From positions 248,001 to 312,000 of the forward strand of contig MU394063.1 in the NCBI GenBank assembly GCA_022578605.1: a stretch of 64,000 bases of DNA. Reading direction: 5' to 3'. Source of the stretch: Camillea tinctor (lineage: Eukaryota; Ascomycota; Sordariomycetes; Xylariales; Xylariaceae). The notes under the pieces are model-generated. The model was given only the letters and a program-made list of their open reading frames with translations, ran no database searches and had not been told where the DNA came from. Shown piece by piece: positions 11,487 through 23,369 of the stretch. The first letter of the stretch is position 1. Each line of letters starts with the position of its first letter. The translations under genes and the position numbers were made by a program.

Positions 11487-13900
11487 CGTTGCCGTAGCTT
11501 GATGAAAGGATTCCTATGTCAACAACTTTAAGTGGTCGAGAAGTGGATAGGAGGTGATCGAAGGTGCGGAAAGAACACACACTAAGCCTTGCTATCCCTA
11601 CTCTAGCACCAATGACCTGTTGGGAAACAAGTATTGTGTGGGAGTGAGAGAGTATGTCGGCGTTAGTTTTCTAGGTAGTGTACCTAAGAAAATAAGCAGA
11701 CCCAGAACTGGCTCGTGGTCAGTGGATGTAGCAGGTACGGGTGATGCCGAGAGATATCAATGGGAAATAATTGAAAGTTGGACTTGGTACGCCGATGTGT
11801 TTTGTTTGTGATAACAATTGGAAATTGATCAAGAGAAATGGCCAAGACCAGCACAGTAGTAGTATGGTGGCAGGAGGGAGTGTCGAAATATCGTATCGGA
11901 CGATGTGCACGTTTATCTCAGGCAAGTGAGCCTTCCGGCCAGTGAAGGAGCACCGGGAAGGAGGGTGACGTGAGTGTTGATACGAGTAGCGGCAATTGGA
12001 AGCCAAGAAAAAAAGAATTAAAAAGAAAAATTAATTGGCAATGGGTTGTCTGAGTGGGAGGTTGAGAGGGGGTCAGGATACCTCGAGAACTGATGGAGGT
12101 ATATTTTCTTGGTGCCTTGCTGGTAATAGAAGGATGTAGTGGTAAGGAACCAAGGTGAGACAGAAAGATCAGTAATATCAAAGAAAATAGAGGAATGACC
12201 AATCTTGAATGTGTATCAACTCGTAAGTAGCATGTGTTCTGATCTGGAGAAAGATCAAGACATGTAACCTACTAGGCACAATTATGTGGTTGTGTGCGAG
12301 CTGGGTTGGTTCCAAGGTTGGTACTGGTAAAGAAAATGTATGAGAGGGAAGGGTGGGAGAGAAAGGTAAGAAGGAGGGAAGGAATGTTTTTGTACTGCTT
12401 CAACGCAACAATAACAATAGGGAAAGGAAATAATAGGGAGGGAGCTAGGCAGTATATATCGGCCTGGTAACTACTTCCCTATTGTTTTGGGGGCAGGAAC
12501 GATCGTGTATGCATGCACGATTTTTCACATCAGACGATACTAGCCAATAGATGTATTGCTAGTGGGAGGGAGAGAGGGAAGTCACGAACGATGAGACGAA
12601 CCTGGCAGGTAGGTATTAGGTACCAGTACGAATTTCCATATCTGTGTGCCATCCGGGATCATATTTCAATGTACCTAGTAATAATTCTTTGCCCGTTCGT
12701 GATATAAACATACTATGTAGAACCATTTATCTCGACAATAGGTACCTAGGTATCTTTTGACATAACTTATCTGCATTAGCAGACTCACACAGCTACCATG
12801 GCTTTAACAATATGGCCAAAAGTCATAGCTGTAGAGTAAAAGGGGGTAAAATTAGTGGTGGATGTAGCCTGTACTATATTCAAACAGCAAGGGGTATCTT
12901 CTCCCATACCTCTTTTTTCTTTTGTTTAAAAGCCGGTTGACTCCCGTATGCCCTATGCAAACATGTGTTTCCCAAACCTTTGATGTGCCTCCAAAGATCG
13001 TGAGGCACAAAGAATGCTCTAAAAAGCAAGTCATTGTACGTCACAAGACTTATGCATAAGAAGGAAATCCCAGACCTATATTTAAAGGTTCCCCCCTGAA
13101 TACTTGAGGAGCTACGAGCTTGCAGCATAAAGTTCCTACGGCTCACCAATGCAATATTCTAGGCATATACCAATTTTTACACATTCCCCTACCATTGACA
13201 GGATGCTCTTAGATATATAATGAAGATAAATATCTACTTAGGTAGGTAACTTATCTTGGCTTGACTGCGGACTAGGTATATTTCTTATACATAAAAGGCT
13301 TGAAGATCGTATTATCTGACCCTCACTAGCAGTTTCTGCTTCATACTACTAAGGTATTACTGTTAATACCTTCCCGTGCGCAAAGCTCATTAAAGAATGA
13401 CGCTGTAGATTTTATATTATCCACTTCCTCAAGGCAGGAAATTAGTGACAAAAAGGTGCCCGTGATTCATGCCCGAATAAACCTGCCGGTAGCATTATTT
13501 CATTAGACCTCTATAATGATGATTGGCGTCTAGCAACAGGTATTAATTAATGCTCTATCTTTAAGCAGTATGAGAATCCTCCTCCTTTTCCAACCCCATA
13601 TCAAAGCTTCTCTCCCATACATCTAGCTAGGCGATAAAAACCATACTCTCTTCCCTTATGAACCACGTCCGAGCCTCATGCACAATACCATAAAGACGAG
13701 CATCACGAAGATACACACACTATGACCTATCCCGTAAGCCCATCGACGTATTCACTGCATACCAAGCTCACCCATAAAAGCAACCACCCAATTCGGGAAT
13801 CACCAAGCAGCACATAGATAGGCATTCCATATATTCATTACGAACGTAAACCCAGTCCAGTCTCTCTCCCCTCCCCCATCCTTCCCCCTCCTCCCCATCC
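11487..13900. other. intergenic, no gene seen
   Basis: About 2.4 kb between the 824-aa gene's start and the stop of a small gene. It holds one copy of TAGGTAGTGTA (11672-11682) and a CCTAGGTA word near 12737. The rightmost 300 nt are pyrimidine-rich. The ORFs present are shorter than 100 codons and show no recognisable features. It should contain the promoter of the 824-aa gene. Confidence 0.55.
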
Positions 13901-14170
13901 TCACTTCCCCACCGCAGCATCCTTCGGCGGCCCCTCCAGCCCCTCCTTTCCCTGGCGTCCCACGGCACTCAAATCCACATCCTTAGTGCTAGCCGGCTCC
14001 CTGAGCCCCGCCGTGGCGCCCGCGCCCGTCGACACATCGCTCTGCACGTCCCGGCCGGAACCGACGTTGACATTGCGGGCGTCGGCCGAGTTCCAGTCCG
14101 AGGGGACGGGGGGCTGCTCGGGGAGGGGCAGGTTTTGGCGGGTTTGCTCGGTTTGGTTGGGGGCGGACAT
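13901..14170 (-). CDS. small hydrophilic protein, unknown function (89 aa)
   Basis: Single exon. The start ATG at 14170 has a good context (CCACCCACC before ATG). The protein is polar and Gly/Ala/Asp/Pro-rich with no hydrophobic segment: SAPNQTEQTRQNLPLPEQPP, then NSADARNVNVGSGRD, GATAGLREPAS and a Lys/Gly tail (RQGKEGLEGPPKDAAVGK). This disordered, glycine-rich character resembles small stress-related fungal proteins, but I cannot name a family. The coding region is much richer in GC than its flanks, which supports it being real. The 5' leader (about 14171-14500) contains a longer overlapping low-complexity frame that I reject. Confidence 0.6.
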   Translation of the reverse strand: MSAPNQTEQTRQNLPLPEQPPVPSDWNSADARNVNVGSGRDVQSDVSTGAGATAGLREPASTKDVDLSAVGRQGKEGLEGPPKDAAVGK

Positions 14171-15331
14171 GGTGGGTGGTTTTGTGGTTTTGGTGTCTGG
14201 GAGGGGAGGGGAGGGTTAGTAGGGGGGTTTGGTTTGGGAGGAGGGGAGGAGGGGAGGGGAGGGATGTGGGTGGCTTGGGGCGTGGGAGAAGATGGAGAGA
14301 TAAACTTACTAGTTGGTAGGAGGTAGGTACGTGAGTAGTGGCAGTGTTTATTGATTGTGGTTTATAGTATTGGTGACTTGAGTGTTCGGAGATGTTCTGC
14401 ACCCAATTGGTTTGTGTACGTGAGATAATGAAGAAAAGAGGAATCAATGCAATTCGGTTCCAGGACCAGACACTTTTATAAACCACCTCTCCAAGTTCAA
14501 ACACCAGAGCTTACTTAGCAGTGCATCATAGACAGGTATGGGAAGTATCTTGCACATGTAATTGATCAACACCAATAGGCATAGGAGCTTTTGGTCCGGG
14601 CGAACTAAAACGTCCCAAGTACCTAAGTATTGACGTCACGGTTACGGGAAGGGGCAGTTACTTGAGCCGCAACCTGACGTCAAGCATAAGTGCGTGCCTT
14701 CCATAGATGCTAAATTCCCAGCCGAAGCAAACAGGGCGAGGCGGAAAAGCGGGTTTTCAGCTGTAGAAATCTCGATCTAGGAACGATTCGATTCTACGCA
14801 TCTCCCTGGACGGGATCATCCGCAAACGTAATGGTACCGTCTAGGGCAAGCAGGTACCTATCCGATAACCCAAGTTGAACCTTAAAACCTATGAATTTTC
14901 CTCTAGGTTAATATATTAGTACCTAGGTACCTAGGCAGGTAAGTAGTAGGTATTTTTTTTTTTCAGAGGTTGTATCGTTTGAAACTCCCCGGGTTATAAT
15001 GGGCATGTGCCTACCTCCTATGTAGCAGATAGTAAAACAACAAATAGCACTACATCTACAAATAGGTACTCTGGGGGATGAGGTAGTAGGCACATAATTT
15101 CAATACGTACCTAGGTACCTATCCAGTGACACCTAAAATACGAGTATGACAATACACGCGCACCAAAACGCCCTGACGCCATAAACATCCTCGCCCTTAA
15201 TGTCTGCCCCCCCCCCCCACCTACGTATAGGAGGTAGATTTGTTTTTGTTCAACATCCCCACAGTGCTTCTGACATCATTCATAAAAACCATCATCTCAG
15301 TCCCCCAAACAATTAGAACGGCCTTCGTAAT
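14171..15331. other. intergenic, no gene seen
   Basis: 1.16 kb between two minus-strand genes. It has G-rich sequence next to the small gene, CCTAGGTA palindromes around 14931-14945 and 15108-15120, a T run near 14951 and a C run near 15207-15217. No ORF with domain content is present. Confidence 0.55.
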
Positions 15332-17009
15332 CTAGCCCATTCTCTTGTCCGTCTCAGCAGATGTAGCCTTGTCCCCTTCGTCGGGGTTCAAGTAATTGGC
15401 ATCCTCCGCCGACTCGTACTCCGCTATCAAGTCGGTCACCACCTCCCTCGCCTCGTCGAACTCGTGCAAGCTCTCCGAGAAGGGCGCCGTCTTCTTGTAG
15501 CCTTCCATGAAAGCGTTCCGCTTCCGCATGCCATCGTATTGCCTGACAATTCTCTTGAATAGCTGCACAGGTTGTTAATTCAAACTCGCAGAATAATATG
15601 TAGGAAAAAGATAGGAGCTTACTGAGGCAATGCTCGTATGGTTAGCCAGCATGAGACCGCTGACGCGATGGCTCATGGGGATATACGGGCTACGTTTGGT
15701 GAGAGCGACTTGAATGCTAGCTGGGCCCCACGGAATAAATGTTGCCAATCTTCGCTCTCGGATACGCAGTAGACTCTTGTGGACATCTGTCGGGTCGACC
15801 TCGCCCTGGATGACGTTAAGGATAGATATGTAGCAACTCTTCTTAGCTGGGATGGTGGACACCATGCGATTCTTAGGTTGCAATAAACGTCTCATCACAT
15901 CTAAGACCGTCGTTTTCCTGACCGTCTTGGCCTGTTCGACCTGGTCCCCAGTGAAGGGTGTATACGAGGTCATGAGGAAGTGACAGCGCGGCGTGGGGAT
16001 GAGAGAGGCCAGGATGCTGACAAGATCGTTATGCATGTAGCCAGGATATCTCAGCGTAGTAGTGCTGGCGGACATGACGGTGGATACAAGCTGGTTGGTT
16101 TGCTGGAACGAAGGCTCCTGAACGTGGAGTCTATCCGCGGCAATATGAGACAAGGCCCCGTTATCCAGAACCACGACAGAATCAGCGTTTTGTGTCAGGC
16201 GTCTCATCGACAGGAGACTGTTGTAAGGGTGGACGACGACGTCACCAGAGTTGGTGGTGTCGGGGAAGACGGAGTAGGTCTGGATGATCTTCTTGGGAAA
16301 TCGATCGTTCATGCGTTCCAGGAGAAAGGAGCCCAGACCAGAACCTGTACCTCCAGCAATGGAGTGTAGTAGCATGAAACCCTAGGAGGTGGCTGTCAGT
16401 GGCCAAAAACACCAAGACATTATTATTTTTACTTCTCATCTCGTACCTCGAGGGAGTCACTGCCATCTGCTTCCCGCTCTATCATCTCCATGATCTCCTC
16501 GTGCACGGCCTCTCCCGACTGGTATCCATCACCCCAGTTGTTGCCGGCACCGATACCACTCTTTCCAATGTAGAAATTCTCTGGGTTATATATGTTCTTG
16601 TATGGTCCTGTTTGTATGCTGTTGATCACCCGGGGCTCGAGATCTATGAGAATGGCGCGAGGGATGTATCTCGTGTCGTCGCTCTGGTAGTAGAAGACAT
16701 CCTTTCGGTCACCTCCCTCGGTAGCGAAGTCCTCGAGGTTACCGTCCTGGTTGATGCCATGCTCCTGACATAATTGCTGCCAGAATTGACTTCCAACTAA
16801 TTTCCTTGTCAGTATGTATAGCTGAATGCTCGGCCGTGAAGCATAAAGGGGGGCAGGAGGGGGAGGTTGGTTATCGCGGGGTAGAGAGACTCACTGCTGT
16901 TACCGCACTGGCCAGCTTGGATGGTGATGATTTCTCTAATTGAAGAAGGTTAGAGGTTGACCTAGCTATTCGCAGAATATCTGAAAAGAAGAATCACTTG
17001 CCTGGGCAT
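15332..17009 (-). CDS. mipA: gamma-tubulin
   Basis: Gamma-tubulin nucleates microtubules at the spindle pole body within the gamma-tubulin complex. The spliced protein is 462 aa from five exons: 17002-17009, 16895-16935, 16447-16796, 15623-16381 and 15332-15562. It begins [20 protein letters not shown]. The GTP-binding signature is [26 protein letters not shown], [19 protein letters not shown] and [13 protein letters not shown] blocks are all typical. The first exon is 8 nt (ATGCCCAG) and intron 1 starts with GCAAGT, a GC-AG intron. The other introns (98, 65 and 60 nt) are GT-AG. The Asp/Glu-rich C-terminus ends RMG after a short insertion ([15 protein letters not shown]). The gene appears intact. 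The symbol follows the Aspergillus name. Confidence 0.97.
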
Positions 17010-19434
17010 CTTGGTTATGTCTGCTGGATTATACCAGCCTTAACATGTTATTTCGCGAGCAATCGCATGCAGGTTCCGAGGGTTATAGGTGAGGTAGTGC
17101 TAGGTAGGTTAGTAAATTGTAGGTATTATTTTCAAACTAGCACATACCTAAACTACGCGTAGCGCGTTTTCTACTTGGCAGTTAGGTAGTGCAGCTGAGT
17201 TAAGGTTAAAAAGCTGATAACTAGGATATAACCACGAATTGCATGACCGGAGATAGTTACTCGGTTTAATCAATAAGTAGTTGCACTTCCAACTATATGC
17301 CGCTAACCAGTATATTCAATACTACTAGGTTACTTACAAGAATTCCAAGTTTTAATTTTTTTTGAAGTACGTACATGTAGTTAGTACTCCGTACTATTTA
17401 CACAGCTACACTGACGTTCAATAGCTTGGCATTTACTTACCGACGGACTATTAATCATATTAATTTCAAGAAGAAAAAAAAATAGAAGAAATAACAACGA
17501 TAGTGTAGATTCTTCTGCTAACATATTGTTACCTAGTAAATGCCGGCATGGAAACCCCTACCCTAGACCGAATTGACCGCAGGGATACCGGGGATGACGA
17601 AATTTAGCACGTCGGCTCTTCCGGAGTTTCATTCTAATAAAGGTTATATCAGCTCTCTTCAGTGGCTAGCTGAGGTAGAGGTAAAGTCGTACGAGGTTTG
17701 TCTATGAGGCGTTTCTACCTGTTACGTGGAGTTAATGTTACTTGGAGTAGGTAGTATCGGTTGTTTACTACTAGTTGACACTACTATCACAACCTAACCT
17801 ATTGGCTTACATGTCATGTAGGTGCCACATAGGCACCTATGTTACCCAGGCAGTAAGGTAAGCTGTTCTTCAAGGTAAACAGATATGTAGTGTAGCAGGT
17901 AAACTATGAGGAGCGTGAGGAGTTATGTCTGGACATAGGCTATATGTTGGCTAGGTATTGCCGAACCCACTGGCGGACAAATCATCACGTCTTCCCTTTT
18001 TCATATTAATTAGATGCTTAATTCTCTCGGCACGCATGTTGAGGATCCCAAATCCCCACCACCGTCCGAACAGTTGTAAACTTGTAGTGTACTAGTACTA
18101 ACTGACCCCGTCTGCCTTGTCTTGACTCGTTACCCGTCTTGCTCATCTTGGTTTTATCGTATGAGAAGGAGAGCGCTGAGTCGAACCCCGAGTTTGGCGC
18201 CTCGGCACTAATAAAGCAATGGAAGTCTTCTAGATATCGCTGGACAAAGGGCGAAGATCCCAAATCCCCGTTCCTGGCCAGGGTTCCCCAGCCTGTCCTC
18301 CGTGACGGCACCAAGACGCTGGAAGCTGGTAAGACTGGGCGTTCGCGATCGAGTGATGGATTGATGACCGGTGGTTTCATGGAGCTCAAAACAGTTTAGT
18401 ATTTATTGTCTACACTACTAGACTACCTCTGGTCGGTCTGGACTGGCGGCTGAATTGAAGCCCACCAGACCGGTTCTCATTACGCAGATGTATCACCAAG
18501 CTCATTTTCGCCCTTCACGCTAAGGAGGTTATACCGACATTACAAGTAAAGTATACACTAGGTTGGGTACATTATAGAGGAACCACCACGATATATATCA
18601 CATCACCGCTTTCCTTCCCACTTTTCCCCCCTCCCTTCCCAACTCCTCTTCTTAGCTACCTACAGCATCTCACGTCGATCATCGCCGTGTCAAAGTTATT
18701 GAGTTATTATCGAGCCGAGTGAAACAGAACCGGGAACTCCATACATAACCTACATACCACCTACATACATGGCATCCATCGATACTACCTACCTACATAC
18801 ACACTTATATCCATAGGTATATGTATGTTATAATACACGACATCGCAAGCCCACCAACCAGCAAACGACTTGAGGGTTTTGAGAACTTGATAAATCTCTC
18901 TTGTTTCGCTCCGTCTTTTGTTTCATTCTTCTCTTCTCTTTGAGATTTGCATCATCCCCTATATTATGGTTATACTATTATAACTATTATATCCCGACTT
19001 ATAATATATTATTGTACATACCCTTGTATCCTTTTTTTCTTCTTGTTTTTTATTTTATTTTATTCTATTTGAAAATTTTCTTATTCTTCTTCCCCTGCCC
19101 CTTGCTAAATTTTATTATTATCATCATTTTATTTATATATTAAGACCTCTCTTTTATTTTTTATTTTATTTTTCTCTTTGCAATTATTTGACTAAGAAAC
19201 TATTGAAACTATCGAAACAATATTTTTCACGCCTTAAACTCTTCTCGGGCTCTCTAAGCTCTGAAAGTTACCGAGTTTGTCTCGCAGCCGCATCCAATCA
19301 GAGGCCTCAGACTGCAAGGGGCGAGTTAGAAGATCCGAGCGAACCCTCGTCGGGACGCGCTAAACTGATAGTGGGTTTTGGGGGGTTTTGGGGGGGTTTT
19401 GTAATAAATCCGATTAGACTTTTGGGAAAAAGCC
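17010..19434. other. intergenic between divergent genes; no gene seen
   Basis: 2.4 kb separating gamma-tubulin (-) and the 509-aa gene (+), so it holds both promoters. The middle (17.1-17.9 kb) is rich in TAGGTA-like words. 18900-19190 is a strong T/pyrimidine-rich tract, probably leader or promoter of the plus-strand gene. Overlapping antisense ORFs at 18018-18399 (123 and 86 codons) show no domain and are treated as chance. Confidence 0.55.
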
Positions 19435-21073
19435 ATGCAGAGATCCGCTGCTGCTACTGGTTCGAACCAGAATGCCGGCATCGTCTTCTTAACCAACATC
19501 TGGGGCAACGCCACCTCGTCAAGCAATCATTCGAATTTGAACTCGAACTCGAACTCGTCAAACTCGAACTCGAAATCTAATTCGAATAATCATTCCGATC
19601 CGAATTCGCAATCACAATCGCATTCCAACGGTACCAGATCCCGACCCGGCACGAGTTCCGGAGACCAAAACCAAAACCCAAACCAAAACCAACAAAGCAG
19701 CACCACCAGTAGTAATAATATTAATTTTGGATCGAGTATTTTCACATCATCCAAAGACAAAGACCACCACACCAGACGACCCTCCTTCGGCCGCAAAGCC
19801 TCCTTCTCCTCCCCGTCCAAGGGAAAACGTCGACAGAGCTCCTCCGCGTCCAATGGCCACAGCGCACAAGGAGTCGTGACCGACGCCTCGACACCACCCG
19901 CCCTTCCCGATCTCGCCAAGTACCTATCTAGAGAACACTACCACAACCATCACCATAATCACCACCACAAGGACGCCGAGGTAGCGCCATCGCCCGCGTC
20001 GGGAGACTCGTTTTCCAAGATGATAGGCCGTTCGGCGCCTACGCCCACCAACGGGTTCTACTCGAGCTCGGCCGTGTCCCCCCCTATAGTGGCCTCGGGT
20101 TTGCTGCAGCCCGAGGCGCCGTCGCTGCACCAGCATATACAGGATATCGCGAACAAGCGGATATCGACGTTGGATTATTTGCGCAAAGCGTATGTAACTA
20201 TAGATTCCCCCTTTTCCAGGCTTGATCCCTATACTACTTCATCTGTCTATATATCCCTCTACCACAGATAACCCCCCCACCGCTAACACACCACACAGCC
20301 ACGAAGGCCGCGTGTACTGGTTCAACACGCTGCTCTTCGACAAGCCCGACCTGCAGCGCATGCCCTACTTCGACGGGCGCAAGATCGCCCGGCGCGCGAC
20401 CAACTACCTGCTGCTGGGCCTGTCGCTCCCCGCCGTCATCGACCTCAACTCGTCGACGCCGCTCGAGTTCCTGCGCTCGCTCAACACCCTGCTCGCCGAG
20501 TTCGAGTCGTACCAGCAGATCCACACCGAGACGGGCGTGAGCACGAGCTCGCTCTCGCGCGCGCGTTTCCCGCAGATGTTCCGCCGCGGCGCCGGCGGCA
20601 AGGGGAGGCGGCAATCGGGCGCCGCGGGCGCCGGCATGGATTACTTCGACGGCGGGGGGCCGGTGGGTAACGGAGCCAACGGCGGGGGCGAGCTGGCGGC
20701 CGACGGGTCGGCGGTGAACTCGGCGCCGGCGGGGGTGATCAGCTTCGGGCTGGGGGGCGAGGGCAACGACCTGCTGCCCGGGGAGGAGTACACGCACCTG
20801 CTGACGCCGAACCTGCCGTTCGACCCGGACTTCTTCGAGACGTTCGCGACGCTGTGCGACGTGCTGATCGACTGCTACACGCGGCTCATGAGCCTGCTGC
20901 CCACGCCGCGCGACTGCAGCCCCATCGTCGCCGAGCTGTTCCACAAGGCCGACTCGCGCGTCCGCAAGATCATCGTCCAGGGCGTCGTCAAGGAGTTCGA
21001 GGACTCGAGCCGCGCCGGCTTGAAGCAGGAGGTTGCTAGTGTGGGCAAGGTCGTGCTGGGCGGGTTGATATGA
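19435..21073 (+). CDS. conserved fungal protein of unknown function (509 aa)
   Basis: Exon 1 is 19435-20189 and exon 2 is 20299-21073, joined across an intron with donor GTATGT and acceptor CACAG; the junction reads YLRKA|HEGRVYWFN. The Met at 19435 is the first after an in-frame TAA at 19402. The N-terminal ~200 residues are low complexity: Asn/Ser repeats encoded by tandem TCGAAC-type codons, Gln/Asn runs and a His-rich patch near residue 165. The ordered part begins around residue 235 with ISTLDYLRKAHEGRVYWFN, then FDKPDLQRMPYFDGRKIARR, NYLLLGLSLPAV and ELFHKADSRVRKIIVQGVVK near the end. A Gly-rich insertion lies at about 370-410. Exon 2 is far more GC-rich than exon 1. No catalytic motif, signal peptide or membrane helix is evident. 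Confidence 0.82.
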
Positions 21074-21366
21074 AAAAGAGAAGCGAAAAAAAAAAGAGAG
21101 AGAAGAGGGGGACCAGAAAAGTGGTTGCTGTTATTATTATCATCTATAACGGTCATCCATCCTAGCGAAGAAGAAAAAAGGAGGAAGATGTGTAGAGTGG
21201 ATGCGGGGTTGATTGTTTTTTCTTGGCTTTTTGCTTTTGGATCATCGTGTTGCTGCTGGCTACGGTTGACGTTGGGAATTCCGGTCAGGACTAATTCTTG
21301 AGGATACCACTGCTTGTTTATTCTGGTTTTGTAGGGCGCATAAGGCGTTTTAGCTATACGATCTTT

Positions 21367-21400
<34 letters not shown>

Positions 21401-23369
21401 CGCTCGAATGACGAGTGCTTTGGAAGATGATGGAAATGATGGGGAGGCTTTGTATGCATGTTATAAGTACCAAATTATCGCATATCGTGTGCTTGCTTTT
21501 TCTGTTTACTTGGCACATGAAACTGGATCACTCGGAATGAGGCTTGTATAGGTATTATATATATATATATTTATGTTCAAGCTAGCTATCTGATGCTGAC
21601 TACACGCAATGAACCTGTTGTGTTCCAACTGAATACGATACGAGACCAAGGAAATTGGGTGATACAGGAGGGTTTGGAAAAAAGAAAAGAAAAGAAAAGA
21701 AAGGGATACATGAATTGTTCATCAGATACCATAACGCATTTGTTGGTCGTCAACGAGCTCCCCACGATGTGGATTGCCTCAGTGCTTGACTCTATTAATG
21801 GTTCTCATCACCTGAACTTAGAAAAAAGGTTGGATCATAAATCATCAAACAGCTTCATCAACACGCAACCAGGGATACAAGAAGACTCCCGAAACTTTCA
21901 TACAGCCTTCATTCAATCCAGAGCATCTCAGACTTGAAAAAAAAAGGATGACTTCCCACGAAGCCCAGAGTTTGAAAGTTTGTCTGGATCTCCATCATGA
22001 AACGAAGACATCCGGCAATGTTTCTCCCAACCCAACCAAACCAACACCAAACCAATGGTGTTGGTGACGAAACCCCCTCGCACCAAGAATAAGCCCCATC
22101 GAGTAACCAAGCTAATCCCATCCGGCGAAGGATAGGACAGCAAGGCAATCGCATAACTATAGATCTCGACAAGAAGAGCAATTCTGCACCCGTCTCAAGC
22201 GCACTCCCCACCGCCCGATCCACGGCCCAAGAACGTCATCGAAACGCCCAACCAACCCCCAGCAACAAACCAGATGGGAGGCGAACAGCATCTCCTTTCC
22301 CGGGTTACCCCCAAGAGCGCGGACTCATATCTTCGTCCTACGACGTGGTCTCCCGAAGTAACCAGGAAAGGATTTGCTAACCCCCGTAATCATCTGGCGT
22401 GCGCGAGAAGAGAAGGTTATTTTTAAGGCAAAGAATCGAAGTCTCTTTGCGAGAAAGAGGCGACAGAACGGGAACAAGCGGATGCGAGCAAGAAAAAGAG
22501 AGTACTTGACGGGGAGAACAAGGTGAGCCGCTGTGCTTCTATGGCGGCGCGTTTCCGCAGCTGGAAAAGGGAAGGGAAACGAGTCCCCCTCCCTTTCCGG
22601 CGTCCGGGGACTTTCTCCCAAAGCTGTAGAGGGGGAGATGGGGGAGAAGAACTCCTCAATCTCTGTGTGTAGCTTCGATAGCGATTTGTTGGGCGAGGGG
22701 GTTTGTGAAGAGAAAGAAAGAAGGAAAGGGAAAAGAAAGAAAGATTTTTTTTTTAAATGGAAACCTTTTCAAGTAGAAAAAAAAGTTTGGCGCGCGTTTA
22801 GCGGGGCGTGAAATAAGCCAATCAGCCTGAGGTAAGGTTTGGTCTGGATAAGCTGATAAGGTACTTCGTACTTCGGTACAAAGCTACAATAGAAAAGGGA
22901 CGTGCTTTAGCTGCAAAGGTGCCCACTTTACATTTTTCAGTGTCACCTGTAGGTTAGATAGGTGGATTAGCAGTGACCTAGGTCGTACCTACATTTTTCT
23001 TTAGAGCCTTCCCTTTAACTTTAGCCTTTCTTAATCGCGTCGCGACTTTCGCTTCCTTTCGCTTCATCCGACATCAAACGAACCTTTTTCCTCTCCCCAA
23101 GCCGCGAATGCACTAGGAAACAATTGTACCACTAAAGCCAATAAGAAAATAAACTTCTCCTAGGCATCAATCGCCCGAGGGAGTCATGCGCTGCAGCCTA
23201 TGAATGTTGTTTCCTCCCAGCGCAGCTCCAACCTCGTTTCGTCTTGTCCCTGAAATAAAAACTAAAGAAGCCGAACCGAACCACCTGTACACGATCCTCT
23301 TCACTCCCAACTCAACTACCTCCACTCCCTCCCAAAATATAGAGGCGACATCACTTCACCAACCTCACC
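21074..23369. other. intergenic, no gene seen; compound microsatellite
   Basis: 2.3 kb between two plus-strand genes. It contains the CT/GT compound microsatellite at 21367-21400, an AT run near 21558, GAAAA runs near 21680 and a G-rich block around 22600-22720. The last 350 nt before 23370 are likely promoter and leader of the Rae1 homologue, with TTTCGCTTC pyrimidine repeats near 23049. Short ORFs lack domains. Confidence 0.55.
21367..21400 (+). repeat. (CT)n(GT)n compound microsatellite
   Basis: About ten CT units run directly into about seven GT units in the 3' flank of the 509-aa gene. Likely length-variable. Confidence 0.9.

Noticed and set aside
18165..18200. tRNA-like B-box (GGTTCGACTC on the minus strand)
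   Set aside because: The would-be T stem does not pair and no A box or acceptor stem is present at the right distance.
18018..18399. Overlapping ORFs on both strands (123 and 86 codons)
   Set aside because: They overlap each other in opposite strands, have no recognisable domain and no composition signal.
20234..20944. 236-codon minus-strand ORF opposite the 509-aa gene
   Set aside because: Arises from GC-rich exon 2; Arg/Val/Glu-rich shadow with no homologous feature.
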